DNA of 64,000 nt from assembly GCA_021795235.1 (NCBI GenBank), contig JAJYPP010000004.1, positions 1 to 64,000 on the forward strand, read 5' to 3'. The notes under the pieces are model-generated. The model was not told the DNA's origin. It ran no database searches and saw only the letters and a program-made list of their open reading frames with translations. Positions within the stretch are counted from its first letter, which is position 1, and each line of letters starts with the position of its first letter. Shown here in pieces: positions 35,092-42,364 of this stretch. The position numbers and the translations under genes were made by a program. Source of the stretch: a bacterium. Its GTDB lineage: Bacteria > Chloroflexota > Dormibacteria > Aeolococcales > Bog-877.

Positions 35092-35414
35092 CGGATCGGT
35101 TTGAGGGTCGATGGGGGGCCTCCGGAGTCGACCTTGAGACTGCCTGCAGCCAGGTGGCCCAGGACTGGAACCGGGCGAGTGTACCCAACCGCGCCCTGAG
35201 CCCGAACCGTGGACACCCCAGCTGGTCGAGGATCGCTCTGCCCGGTCAGGGCCACTCGCCGGCAACACCAGTTGACCGTGATGGGCCCGTGGCTGGGGAT
35301 CGGGGAGACGCAGAGCCCGCGGCCGTGCCCTGCTGTCTTTGGGCATCGATCAGCGCCGAGGCCGTCGGGAGTGGAGGGGGCACCCACCTACGGGGGACCG
35401 GGGGACCCGGACAC
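35092..35414. other. Intergenic stretch without a recognised gene
   Basis: Between the membrane-protein start and the end of the broken uroporphyrinogen-decarboxylase-like gene I see no supportable gene. It presumably contains the promoter of the leftward membrane-protein gene. GGAGG at about 35120 on the minus strand is the only ribosome-site-like match. Confidence 0.5.
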
Positions 35415-36158
35415 TTACCTCGCCCGTTCGGACCTCACCAGTTGGCGCAGAGTCAGCAGAGTCTCGCTCGAGACGTCGTCGGGGAGCGAGCAGCCGGGCG
35501 CCACCAGCAGTCGGCCCGGAAGCGATCGGTGGAGCTCCAGCAGCCGGACGCGCTCCGCGGGGCCCACCGGGTCCACTTGGCGCTCGGAGATCCCGCCCAT
35601 CAGGATCCGGCCGGGCAGTTGCGCCGCCCCATCGGCCAGGGAGACCGAGCTCTCGTCATCGCTCCAGCCCAGCGCCTTGACCGGGTACTCAAAGTAGCGC
35701 TCCACCCTCTCCCCCCAACGCGCCGTGGATGTGCAGAACCCGTAAGCCGACATCCCGGGCGCCCACGAGGCCGGCGAGGTCGTAGGGCACCCCGAACTCG
35801 GCGTACTCCGAGTCGGTGAGGACATCCTGACCCCAACAGGAGTAGTAAATCCCATCCGCCCCCAGGCGCACACATTCCTGGGCCAGCTGGCAGACCAAGG
35901 CCCCCAGGGCACCCAGGACCTGATGGGAGACCGCCCTGGGCTCGGCCAGGAGCTCCGGGATCGCCTGCTTGCCACACCAGAGCCCGACCAGCCCAAGTGG
36001 CGAGAAAAGAGTGACCAGAAGCGGATCCGTCGGCTCCAGCTGCTGGCGCAGAAGTTCCACACAGTGGAGATACTCCCGGGCCCGGCCCACGTCTGTGACG
36101 TCGCCGAATGAACGCAGGTGCCGAAGCTGGCGAAATGAGGAGAGCGAAAAGTCCTCGA
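35415..36158 (-). pseudogene. Uroporphyrinogen decarboxylase-family protein, C-terminal part (IS insertion and frameshift)
   Basis: This is the main part of a UroD/MtaA-like (betaine/alpha) barrel protein. The first frame, from the transposon edge, encodes FEDFSLSSFRQLRHLRSFGD, AREYLHCVELLRQQL and IYYSCWGQDVLTDSEYAEF, ending LRVLHIHGALGG and a premature stop. The second frame continues with GERVERYFEYPVKALGWSDD and GRILMGGISERQVDPVGPAE, the usual UroD C-terminal order. One extra C in the C-run at 35711-35716 (G-run in the coding strand) explains the break. The N-terminus is at 38519-38675 beyond IS607 copy 2. Removing the element and one base gives about 300 codons. The family handles porphyrins, methylated amines or one-carbon groups; the role here is unknown. 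Confidence 0.82.
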
Positions 36159-36203
36159 AGAGTGACGATTAGCTACCATTTCCGTACCAACAAGTGTGCT
36201 AAT

Positions 36204-36809
36204 ATGGCTTTCATGACCACGTATCCACCGCGGATCATCGGCCGGATGATCGGACGGTCCGTCTCCACGCTGCAGCGTTGGGATCGTGAAGGGATCCTGA
36301 AAGCGCGCCGGACCCCCACCGACCGGCGCTACTACACCCACGACGACTACCTCGCGGTCATAGGCCAGAAGCCCAAAGAGCGCACGGTCGTGACCTACAC
36401 ACGGGTGTCGAGCGCGGGCCAGAAGTCCGATCTCGCTAGTCAACGGGCAGCGGTCGAGCAGTTCTGCGTCGCCTCCGGCAGGTCCGTTGCTGAACGCTTC
36501 GAGGATGTGGGGAGCGGGCTGAACTACCGCCGCAGGAACTTCCTGCAACTGATGGAGAAGGTGGAGCAAGGTCTGGTTTCGGAGATCGTCATCGCTCACA
36601 AGGACCGCCTGGTGCGATTCGGGTTCGAGTGGTTCGAGAAGTTCGCCCAGGATCATGGCTGCGCGATCGTGATCATGAACGCGCAGTCGCTCTCCCCCGA
36701 GGAAGAGATGGTTCAGGAGCTGCTGTCCATCGTGCACTGCTTCTCCTCGCGCCTTTACGGGCTTCGGCGCTACAAGAAAGCCGACATCGTGGCGATGGTG
36801 AGCCAGTGA
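36204..36809 (+). CDS. tnpA: IS607-family serine recombinase, copy 2
   Basis: Identical in translation to the 619-1224 protein: MerR-type helix-turn-helix followed by the serine recombinase domain with the nucleophile in RVSS. In this copy the frame stays open upstream to 36108, but that extra N-terminal sequence comes from the interrupted host gene and is not part of the element. One silent or non-coding difference (36203, T for C) sits just before the start. The stop overlaps tnpB by 4 nt, as in copy 1. Confidence 0.92.
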   Translation: MAFMTTYPPRIIGRMIGRSVSTLQRWDREGILKARRTPTDRRYYTHDDYLAVIGQKPKERTVVTYTRVSSAGQKSDLASQRAAVEQFCVASGRSVAERFEDVGSGLNYRRRNFLQLMEKVEQGLVSEIVIAHKDRLVRFGFEWFEKFAQDHGCAIVIMNAQSLSPEEEMVQELLSIVHCFSSRLYGLRRYKKADIVAMVSQ

Positions 36810-38491
36810 CCGACGAAGACCTTCCCAAGCGCTGTGTGCGGAGACCCTCGAAGCGGCTGAACAAAGGCAAGGCTGCGGAGCTTCGATCGCTGATCGGGCT
36901 GTACGCCAAGGAGAAGGACGACCATCTGCGGGCTCTTGCTCCCAAGACGTTTGCCGAGTACCGCGGTCATCGCGGCTACCGGGACCAGCTGTTGCGCTCC
37001 GGCTATGCCAGTCCCCACGGACTGCAGGCCCGGATGTGGAAGATGGCTGTGCAAGACGCCCACGAGACGATGGGGAAGTTCTGGGCGGCGCAGGCGGAAG
37101 ACGTGAAGCCATTGGTACACCGGAAGAAGCACTGGTCGGAGGCGATGCGCCACTACGCCTTCTGGCTGCTCTTCAGTCCCGGACGAGTGGCGGCCCTCTA
37201 CGCGGGGGAGACACCTATCCCCTCCTTGTTCACCATCCCCAAGGAGGAGCGCTCGGCGGTCGTGAAGATCCTCGGGCGGGAGGTGCGCCGTCGCGTGCGG
37301 CGCCTGCCGCGGGTGCGGAAGGCGCGGAGCGCCTGTTTCGACACGGACATGTACACGGTCACGACCACCCCCACCGGGCTCCAGCAGGTCGAGCTCATGG
37401 GGCTCCGGCCTCGCCAGCGCATCCGGGTCCCGCTGCTTGGCGCTGCGACGATCGCGGGCAACCTTCGAGTGGTGATGGAGCCAGTAGAGAGAGTCGTGGA
37501 AGTCCACACCATGTTCGACCTGGATCAGCCTGCGGATGCGCCCGATGGTGGCGACGCCGCGGTGGACATCGGGCAGAGCGAGGTGCTGACCGACGACCAC
37601 GGGAAGCGCTACGGCAAAGGGTTTGGAAAGTTGCTGGCGAGGGCGTCGCAGCGGGACCTCGACAAGGGGCGCGCCCGGGGCAAGCTCCACGCGGTCCGCA
37701 GGAAGGCCCTGGCCAGGGGCGAGCGAGCGAAAGCACGACGCGTCCGGGTCAACAACCTCGGCTATCAGAAGATGGACCGGAGGCGGCAGCGCGCTCAGGC
37801 CGAATGTGCCCGCCAGGTGAACACCGCCTACAACGAGTTCCTGGTCCACCGCACGCCGGGGCGCTTCGCTCAGGAGAAACTGGACTTCCGCGGCAAGGCC
37901 AAGTCGAAGGCCATGTCCAGGCGCACCGTTCAGATGCGCAACACGACCATCAACGAACGATCTCACTTCAAGGCATCGGCAGCAGGTAGCTGTCGTCAGC
38001 GGGTCAACCCGGCTTATAGCTCGCAACCGTGTCCCCGGTGTGGGTACGTCCACGCCAACAACCGCAACGGGGACCGGTTCGTCTGCCTCTTCTGCGGGTG
38101 GGCGGGCTGTGCGGACTGGGTTGGAGCGCACAACCTGCGAAACAGGATGGATGATCCCGAGATCACCCTTTGGATGCCGAAGGACCGGGTTCGGACCATC
38201 CTGCTCAGCAGGTTCTCGCAGCGGACGGGCGAGGCACCCGATTGGAAGCCGCAAGGTGACTGTTCCGGGGTGCAAGACTCCAGGCACCAGGCGACCACGG
38301 CCAGACGTGCCGTGGGAGCGGAGACGCGAGTGGGAGGCGGCGGGGAATCGTCCACCGTCGCCGTCATGGACCACCCTGGTCAACCGGAGAGCGAAACGGG
38401 CAAGGAAATCCTCGGCCGGCGGCAGGGCCGTCGCGACGGGGGAAAACCATGCCGAAAAGGACAGGACCATGACGTGTCCGCAGCCAGATAG
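36806..38491 (+). CDS. tnpB: TnpB RNA-guided nuclease, copy 2
   Basis: Identical in translation to the 1221-2906 protein, with the RuvC D/E/D residues and four-Cys zinc ribbon intact and the same long N- and C-terminal extensions. Conservation of both copies without stops suggests recent duplication rather than long-term selection. The 3' end should template an omega-RNA whose guide differs from that of copy 1 after the first seven bases. Confidence 0.88.
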   Translation: MTDEDLPKRCVRRPSKRLNKGKAAELRSLIGLYAKEKDDHLRALAPKTFAEYRGHRGYRDQLLRSGYASPHGLQARMWKMAVQDAHETMGKFWAAQAEDVKPLVHRKKHWSEAMRHYAFWLLFSPGRVAALYAGETPIPSLFTIPKEERSAVVKILGREVRRRVRRLPRVRKARSACFDTDMYTVTTTPTGLQQVELMGLRPRQRIRVPLLGAATIAGNLRVVMEPVERVVEVHTMFDLDQPADAPDGGDAAVDIGQSEVLTDDHGKRYGKGFGKLLARASQRDLDKGRARGKLHAVRRKALARGERAKARRVRVNNLGYQKMDRRRQRAQAECARQVNTAYNEFLVHRTPGRFAQEKLDFRGKAKSKAMSRRTVQMRNTTINERSHFKASAAGSCRQRVNPAYSSQPCPRCGYVHANNRNGDRFVCLFCGWAGCADWVGAHNLRNRMDDPEITLWMPKDRVRTILLSRFSQRTGEAPDWKPQGDCSGVQDSRHQATTARRAVGAETRVGGGGESSTVAVMDHPGQPESETGKEILGRRQGRRDGGKPCRKGQDHDVSAAR

Positions 38492-38538
38492 CTGTGGGCA
38501 CGTGTGGTTATGTTTTTAGGAACAGGACGGGGATATCC
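38366..38538 (+). ncRNA. Candidate omega-RNA and guide, IS copy 2
   Basis: Placed by analogy with TnpB systems, as for copy 1. The tnpB stop is at 38491 and the element ends near 38518. The guide would begin at about 38519 with GGAACAGGACGGGGATATCC from the uroporphyrinogen-decarboxylase-like gene. The scaffold would match copy 1 except at 38498 and 38518. The 5' boundary is nominal and no folding was done. Confidence 0.35.
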
Positions 38539-38675
38539 GGCATCAGCTTGGCGGCGGCCAACTCGTGCTCCCGGTAGAACTCCGCGGTCGACCGCGCCAG
38601 TTCGCGGGGAGAGTCCTGGCGGAAGTGCTTCCAGTACAGCACCGGCAGGACGTCCCCCGTGCGGGGTTGGAGCAT
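38519..38675 (-). pseudogene. Uroporphyrinogen decarboxylase-family protein, N-terminal part
   Basis: From ATG 38675 (TGGAG three bases upstream) this encodes LPVLYWKHFRQDSPRELARS, then STAEFYREHELAAAKLMPDI and PVLF, typical of the UroD-family N-terminus in which the first barrel strand leads to KLMPDIP. The frame runs into the transposon and stops. A longer upstream start near 38762 is possible. Joined with 35415-36158 it reads DIPVLFLEDFSLSS across the junction. Confidence 0.8.
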
Positions 38676-39050
38676 CCGCTCCAGTGGATCTGGACGATTT
38701 CCCACGGGACAGATGATCGGGCTTAGCCGCCGCCATCGCTCGGGTGCGCCTCGACCAACCAAGCCGGCTCCAATCGGAGCAGCCCGAGCGTGGTTCTGCC
38801 GTTGCCGCCCAGTGATCTAGCGGGCGCGCTCCTGCGGCACCCCTGCTGGGGCTCCACTCACTGGTCTTGGCCTCGTCGGATGCCGCCCGAGCCGTTGGCT
38901 CTGGTCTTGGGCAACCGGCCACGGATGGTCCGGCGTCCTGGCCGTCGCTGCATTCACGGGCGGTTGGGCTGGCTCGGCCCTGCCAGTCACGGGGATCTTC
39001 CGCAGTGGCCACCAGCCCTTCGAGCTCTTCAGCGCCGACCACCGCACCTC
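38676..39050. other. Intergenic stretch without a recognised gene
   Basis: This lies between the UroD-family N-terminus and the stop of the Gfo/Idh/MocA gene. I see no gene that can be supported. It is GC-rich, with open frames of low-complexity Arg/Pro composition only. It should contain the promoter of the broken UroD-family gene if that gene is not co-transcribed with the oxidoreductase. Confidence 0.45.
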
Positions 39051-40130
39051 TTACGAGCGACTGTTCCCCGCCCCGCCGATCCGCACGACCTGCCCGCTGG
39101 TGGCAGATTGCCGCGCCGCCTCGATCACCTCCTGGGTGCGGACCCCAGCAATGGCAGCCACAGGGACCTCGCCTTGGCTCTGGACCGCCCTTTCCATCGC
39201 CTGGTAGAAATCCAGGTACCGTCCCGCGGTGAGCTCCAGTGGCACACCCTCCCCCGAGGTCTGCCCGGCCTCGAGCCACTCCGCCCGACGCCCCTCCCCT
39301 CCCCTCCCGAACCCGGGTTCATGCGGACCCATCCCCTGGCGGAGCTGCTCCTCTTGGGGATCCAGCCCCCAAGTCTCAAGGGCGCCCCTCATCCCCAGGG
39401 CCCGAAACCGCGGGCCGACCGAGGCGGCGACAGCCGACAGGTGCAGGTGGCAGCTGGAGCCGTCGGCGAACCGCAGCGCCAGAAAGCAGTCATCCTCGGC
39501 TGAGCCGCCGCGCCTCTGAGCCAGCTCACTGTAGATGGAGACCGGCTCCCCCAGGAGCTGGAGGGCCTGGTCTATCAGGTGGCTGCCCAGATCCAGGAGC
39601 AGTCCCCCACCCTGCTCCGGGGAGCGCTCCTCCCGCCAGGATCCTGGCCGCAGGCTGGGCCGCCAGCGCTCGAAACGGCTCTCGAGCACACGCAGCTCCC
39701 CCAGCCGGCCCTGCTGCAGGAGGCGGCCAAGGAGCAGGAAGTCACCATCCCAACGACGGTTGAAGAACACGGTCAGCAGCAGCCCCCTATCGGCGGCGGT
39801 GCGGATCAGGATCTCGCCCTCCTTGGGGCTGAGCGCCAGGGGCTTGTCCACCACCACATGCCAGCCGCCCTCGAGAGCGGCCTGGGCCTGAGGCAGGTGG
39901 AGATGGTTGGGAGTCGCCACCACCAGAAGACCGGTTGGGCCCGGCTCCCGGAGGAGAGCCTCGAAGGTGGGTAGGACGCGCACCCCGGGGTAGCGCAGCT
40001 GGGCCCTGGTCGCCCGGTCGTGGTTCCCGGTCACTATGGCGGCGAGCTCGAGCCCGGGCGTCGCCTCTATCAACGGGCAGTGGAAGACCTCGCCCGCCAG
40101 CCCATAGCCGACCACCCCCACCCTGGTCAC
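39051..40130 (-). CDS. Gfo/Idh/MocA-family NAD(P)-dependent oxidoreductase
   Basis: A 359-aa dehydrogenase acting on sugars, inositols or related polyols. The N-terminal Rossmann fold begins VTRVGVVGYGLAGEVFHCPL (GxGxxG variant). The catalytic segment is HVVVDKPLALSPKEGE, the EKP-like motif with Asp for Glu, followed by FFNRRWDGDFLLL. The C-terminal domain has EQGGGLLLDLGSHLIDQALQ, the His of which is part of the usual active site. GTG 40130 fits the Rossmann start; no strong ribosome site is visible. The gene lies upstream of the broken UroD-family gene on the same strand. The substrate is unknown. Confidence 0.87.
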   Translation of the reverse strand: MTRVGVVGYGLAGEVFHCPLIEATPGLELAAIVTGNHDRATRAQLRYPGVRVLPTFEALLREPGPTGLLVVATPNHLHLPQAQAALEGGWHVVVDKPLALSPKEGEILIRTAADRGLLLTVFFNRRWDGDFLLLGRLLQQGRLGELRVLESRFERWRPSLRPGSWREERSPEQGGGLLLDLGSHLIDQALQLLGEPVSIYSELAQRRGGSAEDDCFLALRFADGSSCHLHLSAVAASVGPRFRALGMRGALETWGLDPQEEQLRQGMGPHEPGFGRGGEGRRAEWLEAGQTSGEGVPLELTAGRYLDFYQAMERAVQSQGEVPVAAIAGVRTQEVIEAARQSATSGQVVRIGGAGNSRS

Positions 40131-40221
40131 AGTCGCTTCAGTGTAATCGGCGCAGATCCGAGACCCGCCCCGATCTCGACCCCGAGGTGCCCTGGTGCCC
40201 GCGAATGGGTATGGTCTTGGT

Positions 40222-41364
40222 GTGACCAACCAAACGATCCGGCTGGGACGGATCTTCGGGCTCGAGATCAGCTGCAACTGGACCCTGCTGCTCATCTACC
40301 TGGTCATCGCCTGGACCATGGCGACCTCAGTCCTACCGGCCGCGGCTGGGGGCCAGTCGACCCTCGCCTACTGGGTGGCGGGACTGGTGGGAGCTGCGCT
40401 CTTCTACCTCGGCCTGCTCGCCCACGAGATCTCGCACGCCCTGGTGGCCAGGCTCAACGGGGTCAGGGTGACTGGCATCACCCTCTGGCTCTTCGGCGGC
40501 GTGACCCAGTTGGACGGGCAACCGGCCAGCGCCGCCAGGGAGGCCCTGATCACCGTGGTCGGACCGGCCACCAGCCTGGTGATCGGGGGGGCGGGCTTCG
40601 GCTTGGCGGCGGCACTGGGGGCGCTTGGCGCCCCGGCGCTCATCGCCAGCCTGGTGGCCTGGCTGGCCGTCATGAATGTGGTCCTGGGAGTCTTCAACCT
40701 GATCCCCGCACTTCCCCTCGATGGAGGGCGCCTCCTCAGCGCCCTGCTGTGGTGGCGCACCGGCTCCCGCCAGGCAGGGGTGCACGGGGCAGTGCGGGTG
40801 GGCCAGGTGTTCGCCTCCCTCCTGATCGCCGCCGGAGTCCTGGAGGCGGCCACTGGTGCCGTGGTGACCGGGATATGGCTGGCCTTCGTGGGCTGGTTCC
40901 TACTGTCTGCGGGCAGGGCCGAGGACCGCCAGACCAAGGTTCTGGCCCGGCTCAAGGGAGTGCCGGTCAGCGCCGCCATGGCGGCGCCTCTGATCCGCCT
41001 TCCCGACTGGCTGACGGTGGATCAGCTCCTCCCAGCCGGGGGAGGTCAGGCCCCGCTGGCGGTATACGCCCTGCAGGACCGCACCGGCCAGCCCTCCGGC
41101 TTCGTCAGCCTGATGGACCTGGTGGCACTGGCCCCACCGGCGCGCATCCACCACCGGCTCAGCGACTTCGCACTGCCAGCGAGCGCTGTCCCCACCGCCG
41201 ACATCCAGGAGGACCTGGACAGCGTTCTGCGGCGGGTGGGCGGGGCTCTGGAGCGAGGGGTGCTGGTGGTTAACGGATCCGAATTGGTGGGAATCCTGAG
41301 CGGAGCGGGAGTCGCCCGGCTGGCAGCCCAATCTTCGGTTCCAGGGTGGCGCCGACCGGCCTGA
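40222..41364 (+). CDS. Site-2 protease family zinc metalloprotease
   Basis: An intramembrane zinc protease of 380 aa (M50, rip-like group). It has the HExxH motif in LLAHEISHALVARLNGV within a hydrophobic segment, and the third ligand motif NLIPALPLDGGRLL. About six membrane helices cover the first ~230 residues. The C-terminal ~140 residues resemble paired CBS domains, as in SpoIVFB-like proteases of actinobacteria. GTG 40222 or 40195 could start it; no strong ribosome site decides. It is divergent from the oxidoreductase gene across 91 bp. Its target may be a membrane-anchored regulator. Confidence 0.88.
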   Translation: MTNQTIRLGRIFGLEISCNWTLLLIYLVIAWTMATSVLPAAAGGQSTLAYWVAGLVGAALFYLGLLAHEISHALVARLNGVRVTGITLWLFGGVTQLDGQPASAAREALITVVGPATSLVIGGAGFGLAAALGALGAPALIASLVAWLAVMNVVLGVFNLIPALPLDGGRLLSALLWWRTGSRQAGVHGAVRVGQVFASLLIAAGVLEAATGAVVTGIWLAFVGWFLLSAGRAEDRQTKVLARLKGVPVSAAMAAPLIRLPDWLTVDQLLPAGGGQAPLAVYALQDRTGQPSGFVSLMDLVALAPPARIHHRLSDFALPASAVPTADIQEDLDSVLRRVGGALERGVLVVNGSELVGILSGAGVARLAAQSSVPGWRRPA

Positions 41365-41538
41365 GACGACTCGGCCGCGCCATCGGTAGCAACCGTGGTA
41401 GCCCACCACCGGCCGGAGCACGGCGACACCTACGGAACTCTTGGACACACCGGCTCAATTGCCCGCGCCCCGAGGGGAAGCTGGTCGGCCGCGGCGATGT
41501 CGCACCCCAGAACCCGGGGACTGCGGTCCAGCTTGGGA

Positions 41539-42150
41539 TCAGCTCTGAACCGGTCCCACCTGGAGCAGTAGCGCCTTGGAGTCGCGACATCCCTGCAGAC
41601 CGCTATGGGATATGAACAGGGCTGCGGTCTGGCCCGGGGGATATACCCGCAGTCCCGCCACCGAGGTGATGCCGCACGAGCTGGAGGGATAGTTGCCAGC
41701 CTGCGCAATCTGCAGCAGCGCGCTGGCGTGCCCCCCCGGAGGAATTGTGACCGTGGTGGCCGAGTTCCGGTTCACGAAGACGGCGGCTGCCCCCACCTGG
41801 GCCCCACCAGAACCCGCCACCATGGACACCCCCGGGTTGCCGTAGAGGGTGCAACTGGTCGAACTCACATTTGTGAAGTCAAGGTCGTAGATGATGCTAC
41901 CGGCGGCACCCTGCCCGTTGGCGAGCGACCCCACCAGCTGCGAGGTCGAGCACGCCGCGACAACCGAGGGATTGGAGGGGCTGGGGCTGGCGTTCGTCGG
42001 CGAGGGGCTCGGGCTGGCTGTGCTCGAGCCGGACCCGGTTCCCGGACTGGATGTCCGAGGAGTTGGAGTGGCCGACGGAGTGGCATTGCCACAGGCGGCC
42101 AGGAGAAGCCCAAGTGCCACCACCATCGAACCTGCCAGTGAGCCCCGCAT
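41539..42150 (-). CDS. DUF4232 lipoprotein
   Basis: A 203-aa secreted lipoprotein. The signal peptide SMVVALGLLLAACGN ends in a lipobox Cys and is followed by a Ser/Pro/Thr-rich linker. The DUF4232 core has a Cys in VVAACSTSQL, then YDLDFTNVSSTSCTLYGNPG, GHASALLQIAQAGNYPSSSC and a late Cys near LQGCRDSK, presumably forming disulfides. This domain is common in actinobacterial-type envelopes, but its function is not established. ATG 42150 follows GGGAGGTGA at good spacing. Confidence 0.85.
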   Translation of the reverse strand: MRGSLAGSMVVALGLLLAACGNATPSATPTPRTSSPGTGSGSSTASPSPSPTNASPSPSNPSVVAACSTSQLVGSLANGQGAAGSIIYDLDFTNVSSTSCTLYGNPGVSMVAGSGGAQVGAAAVFVNRNSATTVTIPPGGHASALLQIAQAGNYPSSSCGITSVAGLRVYPPGQTAALFISHSGLQGCRDSKALLLQVGPVQS

Positions 42151-42364
42151 CAGTCACCTCCCACCGAATCGCCTCGGTCCAATCCTGACCACCAGCGCCC
42201 CGGACGGCCTCGGGAGCTGAAACGCCAACCGGATCTCGGTGGTTACACGCCGGCGCCGCCCCCCGACCCCCGGGGCCCGACCCGCCCTCCCCGACCACGA
42301 GCCGCTGCGAGCAACCATCGGCTCCCCAGCCTCGTCCTCCGCCGAGGCGCCCCCGAGCCATCGG

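Larger units (their letters stand above)
36158..38518 (+). mobile_element. IS607-family insertion sequence, copy 2
   Basis: A second copy of the element at 573-2933, in the same orientation and offset by 35,585 bp. Both genes appear identical in protein sequence to those of copy 1. I find only five nucleotide differences, all near the ends: 36182, 36184, 36203, 38498 and 38518. It lies in a uroporphyrinogen-decarboxylase-family gene, again antisense to it. There is no target-site duplication. The right junction continues GGAACAG, exactly as at copy 1. The near-identity implies recent transposition within this genome. Confidence 0.9.
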
